A stretch of 8,448 bases of DNA from JBGQJN01 sp964423175 (lineage in GTDB: Bacteria; Patescibacteriota; Minisyncoccia; 2-02-FULL-40-12; IGHO2-01-FULL-4-A), in assembly GCA_964423175.1 (NCBI GenBank), contig CAYRDM010000024.1, positions 1 to 8,448 of the forward strand. Direction: 5' to 3'. How positions within the stretch are numbered: position 1 is the first letter of the stretch; every line of letters begins with the position of its first letter. Shown here one piece after another: positions 1-5,648 of the stretch. Below the pieces are notes generated by a model. It was not told where the DNA came from. It worked only from the letters and a program-made list of their open reading frames with translations, and made no database searches. The position numbers and the translations under genes are program-made.

Positions 1-222
1 ATTTATATCAGCATAATCAGGTTCTGCTTCACACCTAGAAAGATCGGTGGCCGCCGCAAGGTGGATTACTGTCCTGGGTCTGTTTTTTTTAAAAAAGACC
101 TCAATCTGATTAGGATTCATGACATCCAAAGATTTTTTGTTTGTTTTAAATCCGAAATTAACATAAGAACCAACCATGCCATCCGCACCTGTTATTAATA
201 TTTCAGAAAAATGTTCTTTCAT
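1..222 (-). CDS. RmlD-like NAD(P)-dependent sugar reductase/epimerase, N-terminal part (runs off the left edge)
   Basis: Only the first 74 residues are in the window; the frame is open to base 1. They begin MKEHFSEILITGADGMVGSY, a first beta strand followed by the glycine-rich GxxGxxG dinucleotide-binding turn (G12, G15, G18) of extended short-chain dehydrogenases. Then come LDVMNP, where RmlD-type proteins have an LD(V/I)-x-(D/N)P segment, and VIHLAAATD, the strand after which the NAD(P) ribose is bound, followed by RCEAEPDYADIN. This order matches dTDP-4-dehydrorhamnose reductase (RmlD) better than UDP-glucose 4-epimerase, but the catalytic Tyr-x-x-x-Lys lies outside the window, so the substrate is not settled. 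The ATG at 222 is preceded by AGAAGA, a weak ribosome-binding candidate. It is divergent from the neighbouring GT2 gene. A deoxysugar-nucleotide supply role fits the glycosyltransferase context. Confidence 0.85.
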   Translation of the reverse strand, partial: MKEHFSEILITGADGMVGSYVNFGFKTNKKSLDVMNPNQIEVFFKKNRPRTVIHLAAATDLSRCEAEPDYADIN

Positions 223-247
223 TTAAAAAATCTTCTGTAATAAAGAG

Positions 248-275
248 ATTTTAAATTATTAGCTTAAAAAATCAA
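248..275 (-). promoter_or_regulatory. Candidate promoter for the RmlD-like gene
   Basis: On the minus strand TTGATT (275-270) and TAAAAT (253-248) are separated by 16 bases, matching the sigma-70 consensus at 4 of 6 and 5 of 6 positions. Initiation would fall near 241 and give a leader of about 20 bases. The whole 223-292 gap is very AT-rich, so chance matches are likely. I see no comparably good pair for the plus-strand GT2 gene in the same gap. Confidence 0.35.
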
Positions 276-292
276 TTTGTGTTATTAATAAA

Positions 293-1048
293 ATGATGTA
301 TAATAATAAAACAGTTTCTGTCGTCCTCTCGACCTACAAAGAAAAAAACTCAGTACGAAAAGTGGTAGATGATTTCTTTGCTACTGGATTTGTTGATGAA
401 GTAATCGTTGTCAATAATAATGCAGAGAAGGGCACAAAAGAAGAGATAGACAAAACAAAGGCCAAGCAAATTTATGAAACCAAGCAGGGTTACGGCTATG
501 GTTATCGCAAAGGCATCCAAGAAGCCACAGGAGACTACATCGTTTTGTGTGAAGCTGATAACACTTTCTCGGCTGATGACTTAGAGCGCTTCTTGGTTTT
601 TGCCAAAGATTTCAAAATAGTTGTCGGCTCAAGGACGAACCGAAGCACAATCCTAGACAACAAAACAATGCATGCATCTAGAAGATTAGCAGACGTTTTT
701 TATGCAAAAGTTATAGAAGTTATATACTCCACAACAACGCTCACAGACATAGGCTGTACTTACAAATTATTCCACAAAGATTCCCTGAGAAAACTCGAAA
801 AACATTTTGAGACGACTAACTCACTTTTCGCAACAGAACTTTTAATACTCTCGGCCACACAACACATACCTTTTGTCGAAATTCCCGTTACATTCCGTGA
901 AAGAACCGGAATCTCAGGAACCATACACAACCCTCTGAAATTAATTGAATGGGCCTGCAGACTTTGGTTTTATATTTGGACTTTCTGGTGGAAGTGGCAA
1001 TATAGAAAACTCATCAAAGCGCTAGGCTTTAACGCACACAAAAGCTAG
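293..1048 (+). CDS. Family 2 (GT-A) glycosyltransferase, polyprenyl-phosphate mannosyltransferase-like
   Basis: The 251-residue protein opens with TVSVVLSTYKEKNSV (residues 7-21), the usual GT2 nucleotide-binding strand. VIVVNNN (37-43) and GYGYGYRKGIQEATGDYIV (66-84) follow, and then the metal-site segment LCEADNTF (85-92). Here the usual DxD of this family reads E87-A-D89. GSRTN (112-116) and TDIGCTYKLF (151-160) match the acceptor-side motifs of dolichyl-phosphate mannose synthase-like enzymes. The C-terminal segment (about 219-235) is rich in Trp, Phe and Tyr and could be an amphipathic or membrane-surface helix; no long transmembrane tail follows. The expected reaction is sugar transfer from a nucleotide sugar to a polyprenyl phosphate or glycan; the sugar is unknown. 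Two ATGs are adjacent (293 and 296) with no Shine-Dalgarno, so the start is uncertain by one codon. The gene is the only one on the plus strand, and its 3' end overlaps the methyltransferase gene by 27 bases. Confidence 0.88.
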   Translation: MMYNNKTVSVVLSTYKEKNSVRKVVDDFFATGFVDEVIVVNNNAEKGTKEEIDKTKAKQIYETKQGYGYGYRKGIQEATGDYIVLCEADNTFSADDLERFLVFAKDFKIVVGSRTNRSTILDNKTMHASRRLADVFYAKVIEVIYSTTTLTDIGCTYKLFHKDSLRKLEKHFETTNSLFATELLILSATQHIPFVEIPVTFRERTGISGTIHNPLKLIEWACRLWFYIWTFWWKWQYRKLIKALGFNAHKS

Positions 1049-1666
1049 AGAATGGGCCAAAAGACCCGGGAAATAATTAGCCAATCCGTAATATTTTTTA
1101 CCCAAGGGGAAGAGTTTGACCTCAACAAAGTTATCCTTCAAAATCTTTTCAATTTCTAAAAAAGAAAAATGATTAATATGCATCGGGTCCTCCATTGGAG
1201 TCCCTTTTTTATTGGCAAACAAGTATTTTATTCTATTTTTCAAGGCAAAAGCGTTGGGGATTGAACCGACAAAAACCCCGCCGCTCTTTAATACATCACC
1301 AATCCTCTTAATCACCACCGAGGGAAAATATAAATGTTCCAGCAGTTCTCCTGCCACAACAACGTCAAAGGAATTATGTTCAATTGGCCAGCCCTCGGAC
1401 TGGATATCAAAGTTAATGGTTTTGATACCCAAACTGTTTTTTGCATCTTCCAAAGCTTTCAAATCAATATCAGCTCCGGTTACATCGTTTCCCTCAACAA
1501 AATATTTAGTGATTACGCCGTCACGACAACCCAAATCAAGAACTTTTTTATCAGTGCCGACTAATTTTTTAAACAAAGCACCTCTTTCTTTTTCAAGAAT
1601 TGCAAATCCGCCGCGTCTGCGACCATGATGATGTTCTCTATAAACAGCTTCAAGAGATGAACTCAT
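1022..1666 (-). CDS. Class I SAM-dependent methyltransferase (Methyltransf_11/23 type)
   Basis: The 214-residue protein has a Rossmann-like methyltransferase core. Motif I is KVLDLGCRDG (41-50), which binds SAM; GADID (64-68) carries the acidic residue expected to hold the ribose; FDVVVAGELLEHL (100-112) is the motif IV region; and LKSGGVFVGSIPN (126-138) is the strand after motif V. A basic, His-rich stretch, EHHHGRRRGG (11-20), precedes the core, and DPMHINHFS (160-168) is a late motif common in small methyltransferases encoded among glycan genes. The acceptor may be a sugar hydroxyl or carboxyl, for example as an O-methyl cap, but nothing in the sequence fixes it. It is the last gene of the minus-strand unit: its ATG lies inside the end of the preceding GT4 gene (17-base overlap), with no Shine-Dalgarno, so translation is probably coupled. 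Its 3' end collides with the plus-strand GT2 gene. Confidence 0.9.
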   Translation of the reverse strand: MSSSLEAVYREHHHGRRRGGFAILEKERGALFKKLVGTDKKVLDLGCRDGVITKYFVEGNDVTGADIDLKALEDAKNSLGIKTINFDIQSEGWPIEHNSFDVVVAGELLEHLYFPSVVIKRIGDVLKSGGVFVGSIPNAFALKNRIKYLFANKKGTPMEDPMHINHFSFLEIEKILKDNFVEVKLFPLGKKYYGLANYFPGLLAHSLAFVCVKA

Positions 1667-2849
1667 ATAAAAATTGGCTTATTTTTTGTGCCACAATTTC
1701 GTGGCTGAAATTTTTTAAAATATACTCCCTGCCAAATTCTCCCATTTGTCTGCAAAGATCAGCATCTGAAGTGATTCTAAAAATCGCAGCGGCTAATTGT
1801 TCGGTATTATTTGGCTCTACCAAGATACCGCTCATGTCATCAACCACAACTTCATTTATAGACCCGGTCCTCGTCGATACTACTGGCACACCACAGGCGC
1901 TTGCCTCTGCCATTGAGTATCCAAACTGCTCTTCCCAACCGCCTCTTGGGACGCTTGGATAAACAAAAACATCAGATGAACACAGAATACCAGGAAGTTC
2001 ATCGTTTTTGACCCAATCAAGCAATATGACTTTGTTTTGGAGATTTAAATCTGCAATTTTTGATTTTAGCGATTCGGATTCAGGACCAGTACCTATTACA
2101 ACAAGTTTAAAAGACAAATCTGGATTGGTCTCACTTAAAATCTTAAAAGCATTTATTAAAATAAGCAAACCCTTGCGCTGGTCTAAGGCACCATAAAAAA
2201 GCACAACCTTATCTCCAACATCTAAACCATTATTTTCCCTGAATTTACTATCAATGCCGGGCATAAATTTTTTAACGTCTACTCCGCTAAGCGGACAAAC
2301 CACAGTCTTAAAATCATGTCCGCCAATTATATTTGATATTTCTTCTGATTTTTTGTTTCCACAAATTACACCATCGGCAAGTTTTAAATTAAGCTTTGCC
2401 AACAAGAGATAGAGTCCCAACTTAGATCCGCGCATATACTTCTGTGGCTCTATATTCTGCCATGTAAAAAAAATATATTTCATGCCCAGTGTTTTAGCTA
2501 AAAGGCCGTTGAAAAGTGTTGTTAACAAATTAACTTCGGAACATGAATACAAAATCTTAATTCCATATCTAATTCTTAGATATGGTAAGAGCAAAAATAT
2601 CCCAGGCAAAAATCCTTTAAACAGTCCCCTCAATCCGTGTCCGCCATAAGAAGCAGCTCTCAGGCCGTAAATCTTCAGGTCACTTCTGTCTTTATTGAGA
2701 CGCTCTCTAATTTTCCCGGATTTTGCCAACCAAATATTAGGTAAGATAAAAAATTTTTCACTTTTATCTGATATATAATCAAAAACCCGAAAATAATAGG
2801 AAAAGGCATATGGATGACCTGTAATGACTACCCTACTTTTTGAATTCAT
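1650..2849 (-). CDS. Family 4 (GT-B) glycosyltransferase
   Basis: The 399-residue protein has the length and two-lobe layout of GT4 retaining glycosyltransferases. The N-terminal acceptor lobe runs to about residue 205 and has a hydrophobic patch, GIFLLLPYLRIRYGIKILYS (83-102), that may touch the membrane. The C-terminal donor lobe opens with VVLFYGALDQRKGL (215-228), whose K226 matches the conserved phosphate-contacting lysine. VVIGTGPE (250-257) is followed by the EX7E motif, E307 to E315, in EEQFGYSMAEASACGVPVV (306-324), and then by TGSINEVV (328-335). The expected product is a glycosidic bond made from a nucleotide-sugar donor, probably on a lipid-linked glycan; donor and acceptor are unknown. 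The gene starts at an ATG inside the end of the upstream GT4 gene (17-base overlap) and overlaps the methyltransferase by 17 bases at its own end. An AT-only inverted repeat sits one base upstream of the ATG. Confidence 0.92.
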   Translation of the reverse strand: MNSKSRVVITGHPYAFSYYFRVFDYISDKSEKFFILPNIWLAKSGKIRERLNKDRSDLKIYGLRAASYGGHGLRGLFKGFLPGIFLLLPYLRIRYGIKILYSCSEVNLLTTLFNGLLAKTLGMKYIFFTWQNIEPQKYMRGSKLGLYLLLAKLNLKLADGVICGNKKSEEISNIIGGHDFKTVVCPLSGVDVKKFMPGIDSKFRENNGLDVGDKVVLFYGALDQRKGLLILINAFKILSETNPDLSFKLVVIGTGPESESLKSKIADLNLQNKVILLDWVKNDELPGILCSSDVFVYPSVPRGGWEEQFGYSMAEASACGVPVVSTRTGSINEVVVDDMSGILVEPNNTEQLAAAIFRITSDADLCRQMGEFGREYILKNFSHEIVAQKISQFLYEFIS

Positions 2850-3894
2850 TTAAAATAGAACTTATTTTAGTAATCAGAGACTCGAGGTTGTGATCTCGAA
2901 CAACTATGTTTCTCAAATCAGAAGATATCCTAGAACGACTTTCTGCATCTAAATTCATCGCCCATTTTATCTTTTCAGCAAGCGCAAGATGATCCTTCTT
3001 GGGATACGTCATACGGCCCCTATAATGACCTAGGATGGGTCCAAAAGCCTCATTGCAGGTAATCAGAGGAAGACCGCAGGACATAGCCTCTAAATTGGCC
3101 TTATCTAGGCTGCCGGTATGGCTCATATTAACAAAAAGATCAGCGCCCTGGAGAATTTCAACTATATCCTTATTCGGCACTGGGCCGATAAATCTTATGA
3201 TGTTTTCCAAACCACTTTCTCTTACCTTATTTTTCAGACTATCAAGATATAAATTTTCCCTCTCATAAGAAACTCCTCCCACAATAGAAACTGAAAAATT
3301 ATGTTTTTCTGGTAATTCCTTCACTGCATTTATTAAAGTCTCGTAGTCCTTAGATACGGATATTCTTCCTATGGTAACTATCTTGAACTTTCCATCATTT
3401 CTTTTACTATCGGCAGGCAAGAACTTATTAGTATCAATTCCCTGCCCAACTATTTTAAGTTTTTCGCTTTTTAAACGGTACCCCTCCTTTGTAGAAGCAA
3501 AGGCAATATCCGTAAAATAATTGGCAATTTTTAACATAAAAGGGACGTGTCCATGAGCATACCAAAGAGAAATCTTTTTTTTAGTAACGCCCCAAACAGG
3601 CCATCCCAAGGGAACATACAAAGGATTCATATGCACAAAAACAGAATCATACTCTTTTCGAAGTCGCCAAATATATCTATAAAATTTTATGAGGTAGCCT
3701 AATTTGTTTTGTTTTTTTTCTTTTCCAAGAGAAAGCACCTTAACATTTGAGGGTAAATTATACTTGCCCAATTTTAAACATATGACATAAATCTTTTCCC
3801 ATTTTCCAGCAAAAGACCTAATCCATTCCTGAAAAAAACTTAAAACATCATCATTTTCATCAATCTTTTGAGTTACAATTAATAACTTCGCCAT
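2833..3894 (-). CDS. Family 4 (GT-B) glycosyltransferase with a variant EX7E motif
   Basis: I place the start at the ATG at 3894, giving 353 residues that begin MAKLLIVTQKID, a normal first strand for the fold. The open frame continues upstream to a TTG at 3933, but that extension overlaps the terminator stem and adds 13 residues with no family match. The donor lobe includes FKIVTIGRISVSKDYETL (170-187), with a Gly-Arg and a lysine as in GT4 enzymes, and SVSIVGG (201-207). The EX7E region reads TGSLDKANLEAMSCGLPLI (260-278): the second Glu is E269, but the first is replaced by G261. The LDKANLEAM pattern still fits a GT4 subgroup. The gene heads the GT4-GT4-methyltransferase unit and overlaps the next gene by 17 bases. 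Because a terminator lies directly upstream, it probably depends on its own promoter or on readthrough. Confidence 0.9.
   Translation of the reverse strand: MAKLLIVTQKIDENDDVLSFFQEWIRSFAGKWEKIYVICLKLGKYNLPSNVKVLSLGKEKKQNKLGYLIKFYRYIWRLRKEYDSVFVHMNPLYVPLGWPVWGVTKKKISLWYAHGHVPFMLKIANYFTDIAFASTKEGYRLKSEKLKIVGQGIDTNKFLPADSKRNDGKFKIVTIGRISVSKDYETLINAVKELPEKHNFSVSIVGGVSYERENLYLDSLKNKVRESGLENIIRFIGPVPNKDIVEILQGADLFVNMSHTGSLDKANLEAMSCGLPLITCNEAFGPILGHYRGRMTYPKKDHLALAEKIKWAMNLDAESRSRISSDLRNIVVRDHNLESLITKISSILNEFKK
2851..2869 (-). other. AT-only inverted repeat just upstream of the second GT4 start
   Basis: Plus-strand TAAAATA (2851-2857) and TATTTTA (2863-2869) are perfect 7-base complements around a 5-base spacer, ending one base before the ATG at 2849. 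The repeat lies inside the coding end of the upstream GT4 gene. As RNA it would be a weak A-U hairpin at the ribosome-binding position, possibly tying this start to translation of the gene before it. In AT-rich DNA it may be chance. Confidence 0.25.
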
Positions 3895-3900
3895 TTCAGG

Positions 3901-3929
3901 ATAATACAACAAAAAAGATGCCTTAACAA
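3901..3929 (-). promoter_or_regulatory. Candidate promoter giving a leaderless GT4 mRNA
   Basis: On the minus strand TTGTTA (3929-3924) and TATTAT (3906-3901) are exactly 17 bases apart, matching the sigma-70 consensus at 4 of 6 and 5 of 6 positions. The -10 box ends six bases before the ATG at 3894, so initiation would fall at or next to that ATG and the transcript would be leaderless. The pair lies directly downstream of the SH3-gene terminator, where a new promoter is needed. No Shine-Dalgarno precedes this ATG. Confidence 0.45.
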
Positions 3930-3931
3930 AC

Positions 3932-3960
3932 AAAAAACCCGCTAAACGGGTTTTTGTTTT
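3932..3960 (-). terminator. Bidirectional-looking rho-independent terminator after the SH3-protein gene
   Basis: AAAAACCCG (3933-3941) pairs perfectly with CGGGTTTTT (3947-3955) across a 5-base loop, a 9-bp stem. Read on the minus strand, the stem begins 12 bases after the TAA of the SH3-protein gene and its 3' arm ends in six Us, the expected intrinsic terminator form. On the plus strand the stem is also followed by a T-rich run, so it could act both ways, although no plus-strand gene lies upstream. It separates the SH3 gene from the downstream GT4 unit. Confidence 0.85.
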
Positions 3961-3967
3961 GATAGTT

Positions 3968-5524
3968 TTATTGTTCTTTTATGTAGCCTCCGGATACCCA
4001 CCCATAACTTCCATCAGACATTTTTACTTTATACCAACCGTTCTTTGAGTCTGAGAAATCCACCAATTGATTAGGTGACAATTGTCCAATAACTTTGCCC
4101 TTAATGCTTGCGGTATTTCTAACTCTCAAGAAGCTAACGTTCTTTACCACTCTTAATTGCCCGCCGATTCTCTTTTGAGCAAATTCATTTCCGGAAATCT
4201 GTTTGACATCCGCCCAGCTGTAGCCCGCTGCAGTAAACTCGGCCGCTGTTTTTATCCAATGCAGAGTACCATCATTCTGTTGTACATAAATTTTGGGGTC
4301 TTTGGCTTTTCTGAACAAAAGAGGTTTTGAAGGATAGGGCGTAGGAGTCGGATTGTAATAAGGAGTCGGCGTTGGTGTAAAAGATGGGGTCGGGGTAGGG
4401 GTTGGTGTCATCATAATATCCGGCGTAGGAGTTGGGGTCGGGGTAGTAATGACAACGGTAGTATTATTTCCGCCTCCGCTGCTACCCGTATCTGCACTAC
4501 TTCCCACTCCAGAAGCTTCAACTGCTGATATAGTACAAGTACTCTGTGAATCCGAACCCAAAGCCCTGTCTGTATAAGTGCAGGTGGTCGCACTCGGATT
4601 TGCCAAACCAGTACTTGAAATTGTCGCCGTTGTTCCAGTATGAGCAAGAGGGACAGCACAATAGTAGCTACCACCACTCGCCGTACAAGAAATAGTTCCG
4701 CTATTTCCAGCTGTTACAGAACCGCTAGTTATAGAAACACTTTGCCCCGTTCTGCTTATATAACCATTAGCTGTGACTTTCACACCAAAAGATAATGGCG
4801 TTCCGTCTACTGTACTTGTCTGGCTATTGTCAAAATCAACAGATTTAGAAGAGGAAACAAAATCAGAGAAAGAAACACTGGCCCTAGAATTAACATATCC
4901 ATCTGCTCCACCAACAACGGTGCTTGTTCCAGCAGCAGAAACTGCAATGTATTTCTTGCCTCCACTATATGATTGGGAAGCAACAGTTCCTCCATTATTC
5001 CAAGAGGCCGAAGAGGTTGTACCATCCATAGTTAGAGCATTACCCAATTCGTCTCTGGCACCATTTACAACCAAGTCATAATCCATACTCGCTCCGTTGG
5101 AAAAAGGTGCGCTACCAGAAGCCGGCAAAGCTATACTCCAACGTCTTGTGACCCAACCACCCAATGTGGACTTAGCCCTGATTGTTTTTGTTCCTGTAAA
5201 ATTACAAGTTGAATCAGTAAACTCCTTTGAAGCAGAAGAAACTTTAATTATACCATCAAGGGTATTTGTACTCTCTGAAGCTGTATTATCTTGAATAGAA
5301 CCGGAAGCCGCACCGCTACAAGACCATTCTACGGTTACCTTGTTCGTTGTGTCAGACGTTCTAAAATTAAGGACATCTAGCTCTGTATCAACTCTAAAAA
5401 ATACGAATTCTCCAGCATCAGCAGCTGAGGCGCTATTGGCCGACAACAAAAAACCCCCGATAAAAAGGGCCGACAACAAAAAAACATAACCCAACAACCT
5501 CGGTAACGAATAAGTCTTCTGCAC
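3968..5524 (-). CDS. Secreted SH3b-domain protein with Thr-Pro linker and beta-rich cysteine-containing N-terminal region
   Basis: The 518-residue protein starts at GTG (5524); an in-frame TAG lies six codons upstream. Residues 1-35 form a signal peptide: K3 and R9, a hydrophobic core at about 11-29, then SASA/AD as the likely signal peptidase I site. Residues about 36-340 are Ser/Thr/Gly-rich and look all-beta, with six cysteines (69, 107, 280, 289, 315, 330) spaced as three possible disulfides; I do not recognise a named family here. A flexible linker of TP repeats covers about 360-397. Residues 402-452 form a small domain (IYVQQNDGTLHWIKTAAEF, then GYSWADVKQIS) of a kind I associate with exported Patescibacteria proteins. 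Residues 457-518 are a bacterial SH3 (SH3_3) domain: FLRVRNTAS, GKVIGQL, GWYKVKMSDGSYGWVSGGYI. No catalytic domain is evident. The architecture suggests a surface or wall-associated protein, with SH3b possibly binding peptidoglycan or glycan. The gene is a single transcription unit among glycosyltransferase genes. Confidence 0.85.
   Translation of the reverse strand: MQKTYSLPRLLGYVFLLSALFIGGFLLSANSASAADAGEFVFFRVDTELDVLNFRTSDTTNKVTVEWSCSGAASGSIQDNTASESTNTLDGIIKVSSASKEFTDSTCNFTGTKTIRAKSTLGGWVTRRWSIALPASGSAPFSNGASMDYDLVVNGARDELGNALTMDGTTSSASWNNGGTVASQSYSGGKKYIAVSAAGTSTVVGGADGYVNSRASVSFSDFVSSSKSVDFDNSQTSTVDGTPLSFGVKVTANGYISRTGQSVSITSGSVTAGNSGTISCTASGGSYYCAVPLAHTGTTATISSTGLANPSATTCTYTDRALGSDSQSTCTISAVEASGVGSSADTGSSGGGNNTTVVITTPTPTPTPDIMMTPTPTPTPSFTPTPTPYYNPTPTPYPSKPLLFRKAKDPKIYVQQNDGTLHWIKTAAEFTAAGYSWADVKQISGNEFAQKRIGGQLRVVKNVSFLRVRNTASIKGKVIGQLSPNQLVDFSDSKNGWYKVKMSDGSYGWVSGGYIKEQ
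4334..4444 (-). repeat. Thr-Pro linker coding repeat with G-tracts on the opposite strand
   Basis: The coding strand is a run of imperfect ACN-CCN units encoding TPTPTPTP blocks interrupted by DIMM, SF, YYN and Y (residues 361-397 of the SH3 protein). The plus strand consequently carries GGGG tracts at 4386-4389, 4392-4395, 4398-4401, 4434-4437 and 4440-4443, separated within clusters by only two bases. Third positions vary between units, which argues for an old, selected linker rather than a recent microsatellite expansion. Repeat length could still vary by slippage in multiples of six bases without breaking the frame. Confidence 0.8.
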
Positions 5525-5532
5525 TTTATGGC

Positions 5533-5595
5533 TTGGTTTCTAAAGAAAAACTAGGCCGTCTGGCGACACCGCCGGCGAAGCAATCAGGAAACCAA
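5533..5595 (-). promoter_or_regulatory. GC-rich inverted repeat in the leader of the SH3-protein gene (possible structured RNA)
   Basis: TTGGTTTC (5533-5540) and GAAACCAA (5588-5595) are perfect 8-base complements enclosing 47 bases. Inside, GGCG (5562-5565) pairs with CGCC (5570-5573) over a 4-base loop, extended by GCC (5555-5557) with GGC (5574-5576) across a 4-base bulge. The core is strikingly GC-rich for this DNA. In the mRNA the outer stem would end eight bases before the GTG start, where it could affect ribosome access. I do not recognise it as a known riboswitch class. Alternatives are a DNA-binding site pair, a dispersed repeat element, or a terminator fragment, although no U-run follows directly. 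Confidence 0.5.
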
Positions 5596-5635
5596 ATTAG
5601 GACTACAAATATTTAGTACTGACTATACTATATAC

Positions 5636-5641
5636 ATTATA
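5636..5641 (-). promoter_or_regulatory. Candidate -10 box for the SH3-protein gene
   Basis: A perfect TATAAT reads on the minus strand at 5641-5636, placing initiation near 5629 and giving a leader of about 105 bases that contains the GC-rich inverted repeat. No good -35 hexamer stands at 16-18 bases; the corresponding position overlaps the CTTGG dyad, which suggests an activator-dependent or weak promoter. The location in a real intergenic gap, and the terminator at the far end of the gene, support a separate transcription unit. Confidence 0.5.
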
Positions 5642-5648
5642 ATCAAAG

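Noticed and set aside
83..96. T8A6 homopolymer junction in the RmlD-like gene as programmed slippage
   Set aside because: The frame reads through it with normal family residues (FFKKN), so no frameshift is needed.
1053..1069. GGGCC/CCCGGG near the convergent gene ends as a terminator
   Set aside because: Only about three pairs form, no T-run follows, and the sequence is inside the methyltransferase coding region.
1212..1962. Plus-strand open frames opposite the methyltransferase and GT4 genes
   Set aside because: They lie wholly antisense to genes with clear family motifs, have low-complexity Ser/Thr/Pro-rich products and no family resemblance.
3895..3933. TTG-initiated N-terminal extension of the GT4 gene
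   Set aside because: The TTG overlaps the terminator stem, the extra 13 residues are not part of the GT4 fold, and the ATG at 3894 gives a normal N-terminus.
4334..4444. Thr-Pro coding repeat as a CRISPR or mobile-element repeat
   Set aside because: It is in frame, has a six-base period with no spacers, and encodes a typical interdomain linker.
4411..5294. Open frames in other frames across the SH3-protein gene
   Set aside because: They arise from the biased Ser/Thr/Pro/Gly codons of the real gene and encode repetitive Leu- or Pro-rich sequence with no recognisable fold.
5533..5595. Leader inverted repeat as a c-di-GMP-I or c-di-AMP riboswitch
   Set aside because: The enclosed region is too short and lacks the conserved core bases of these classes; only generic similarity (a GGCCTA stretch) was seen.
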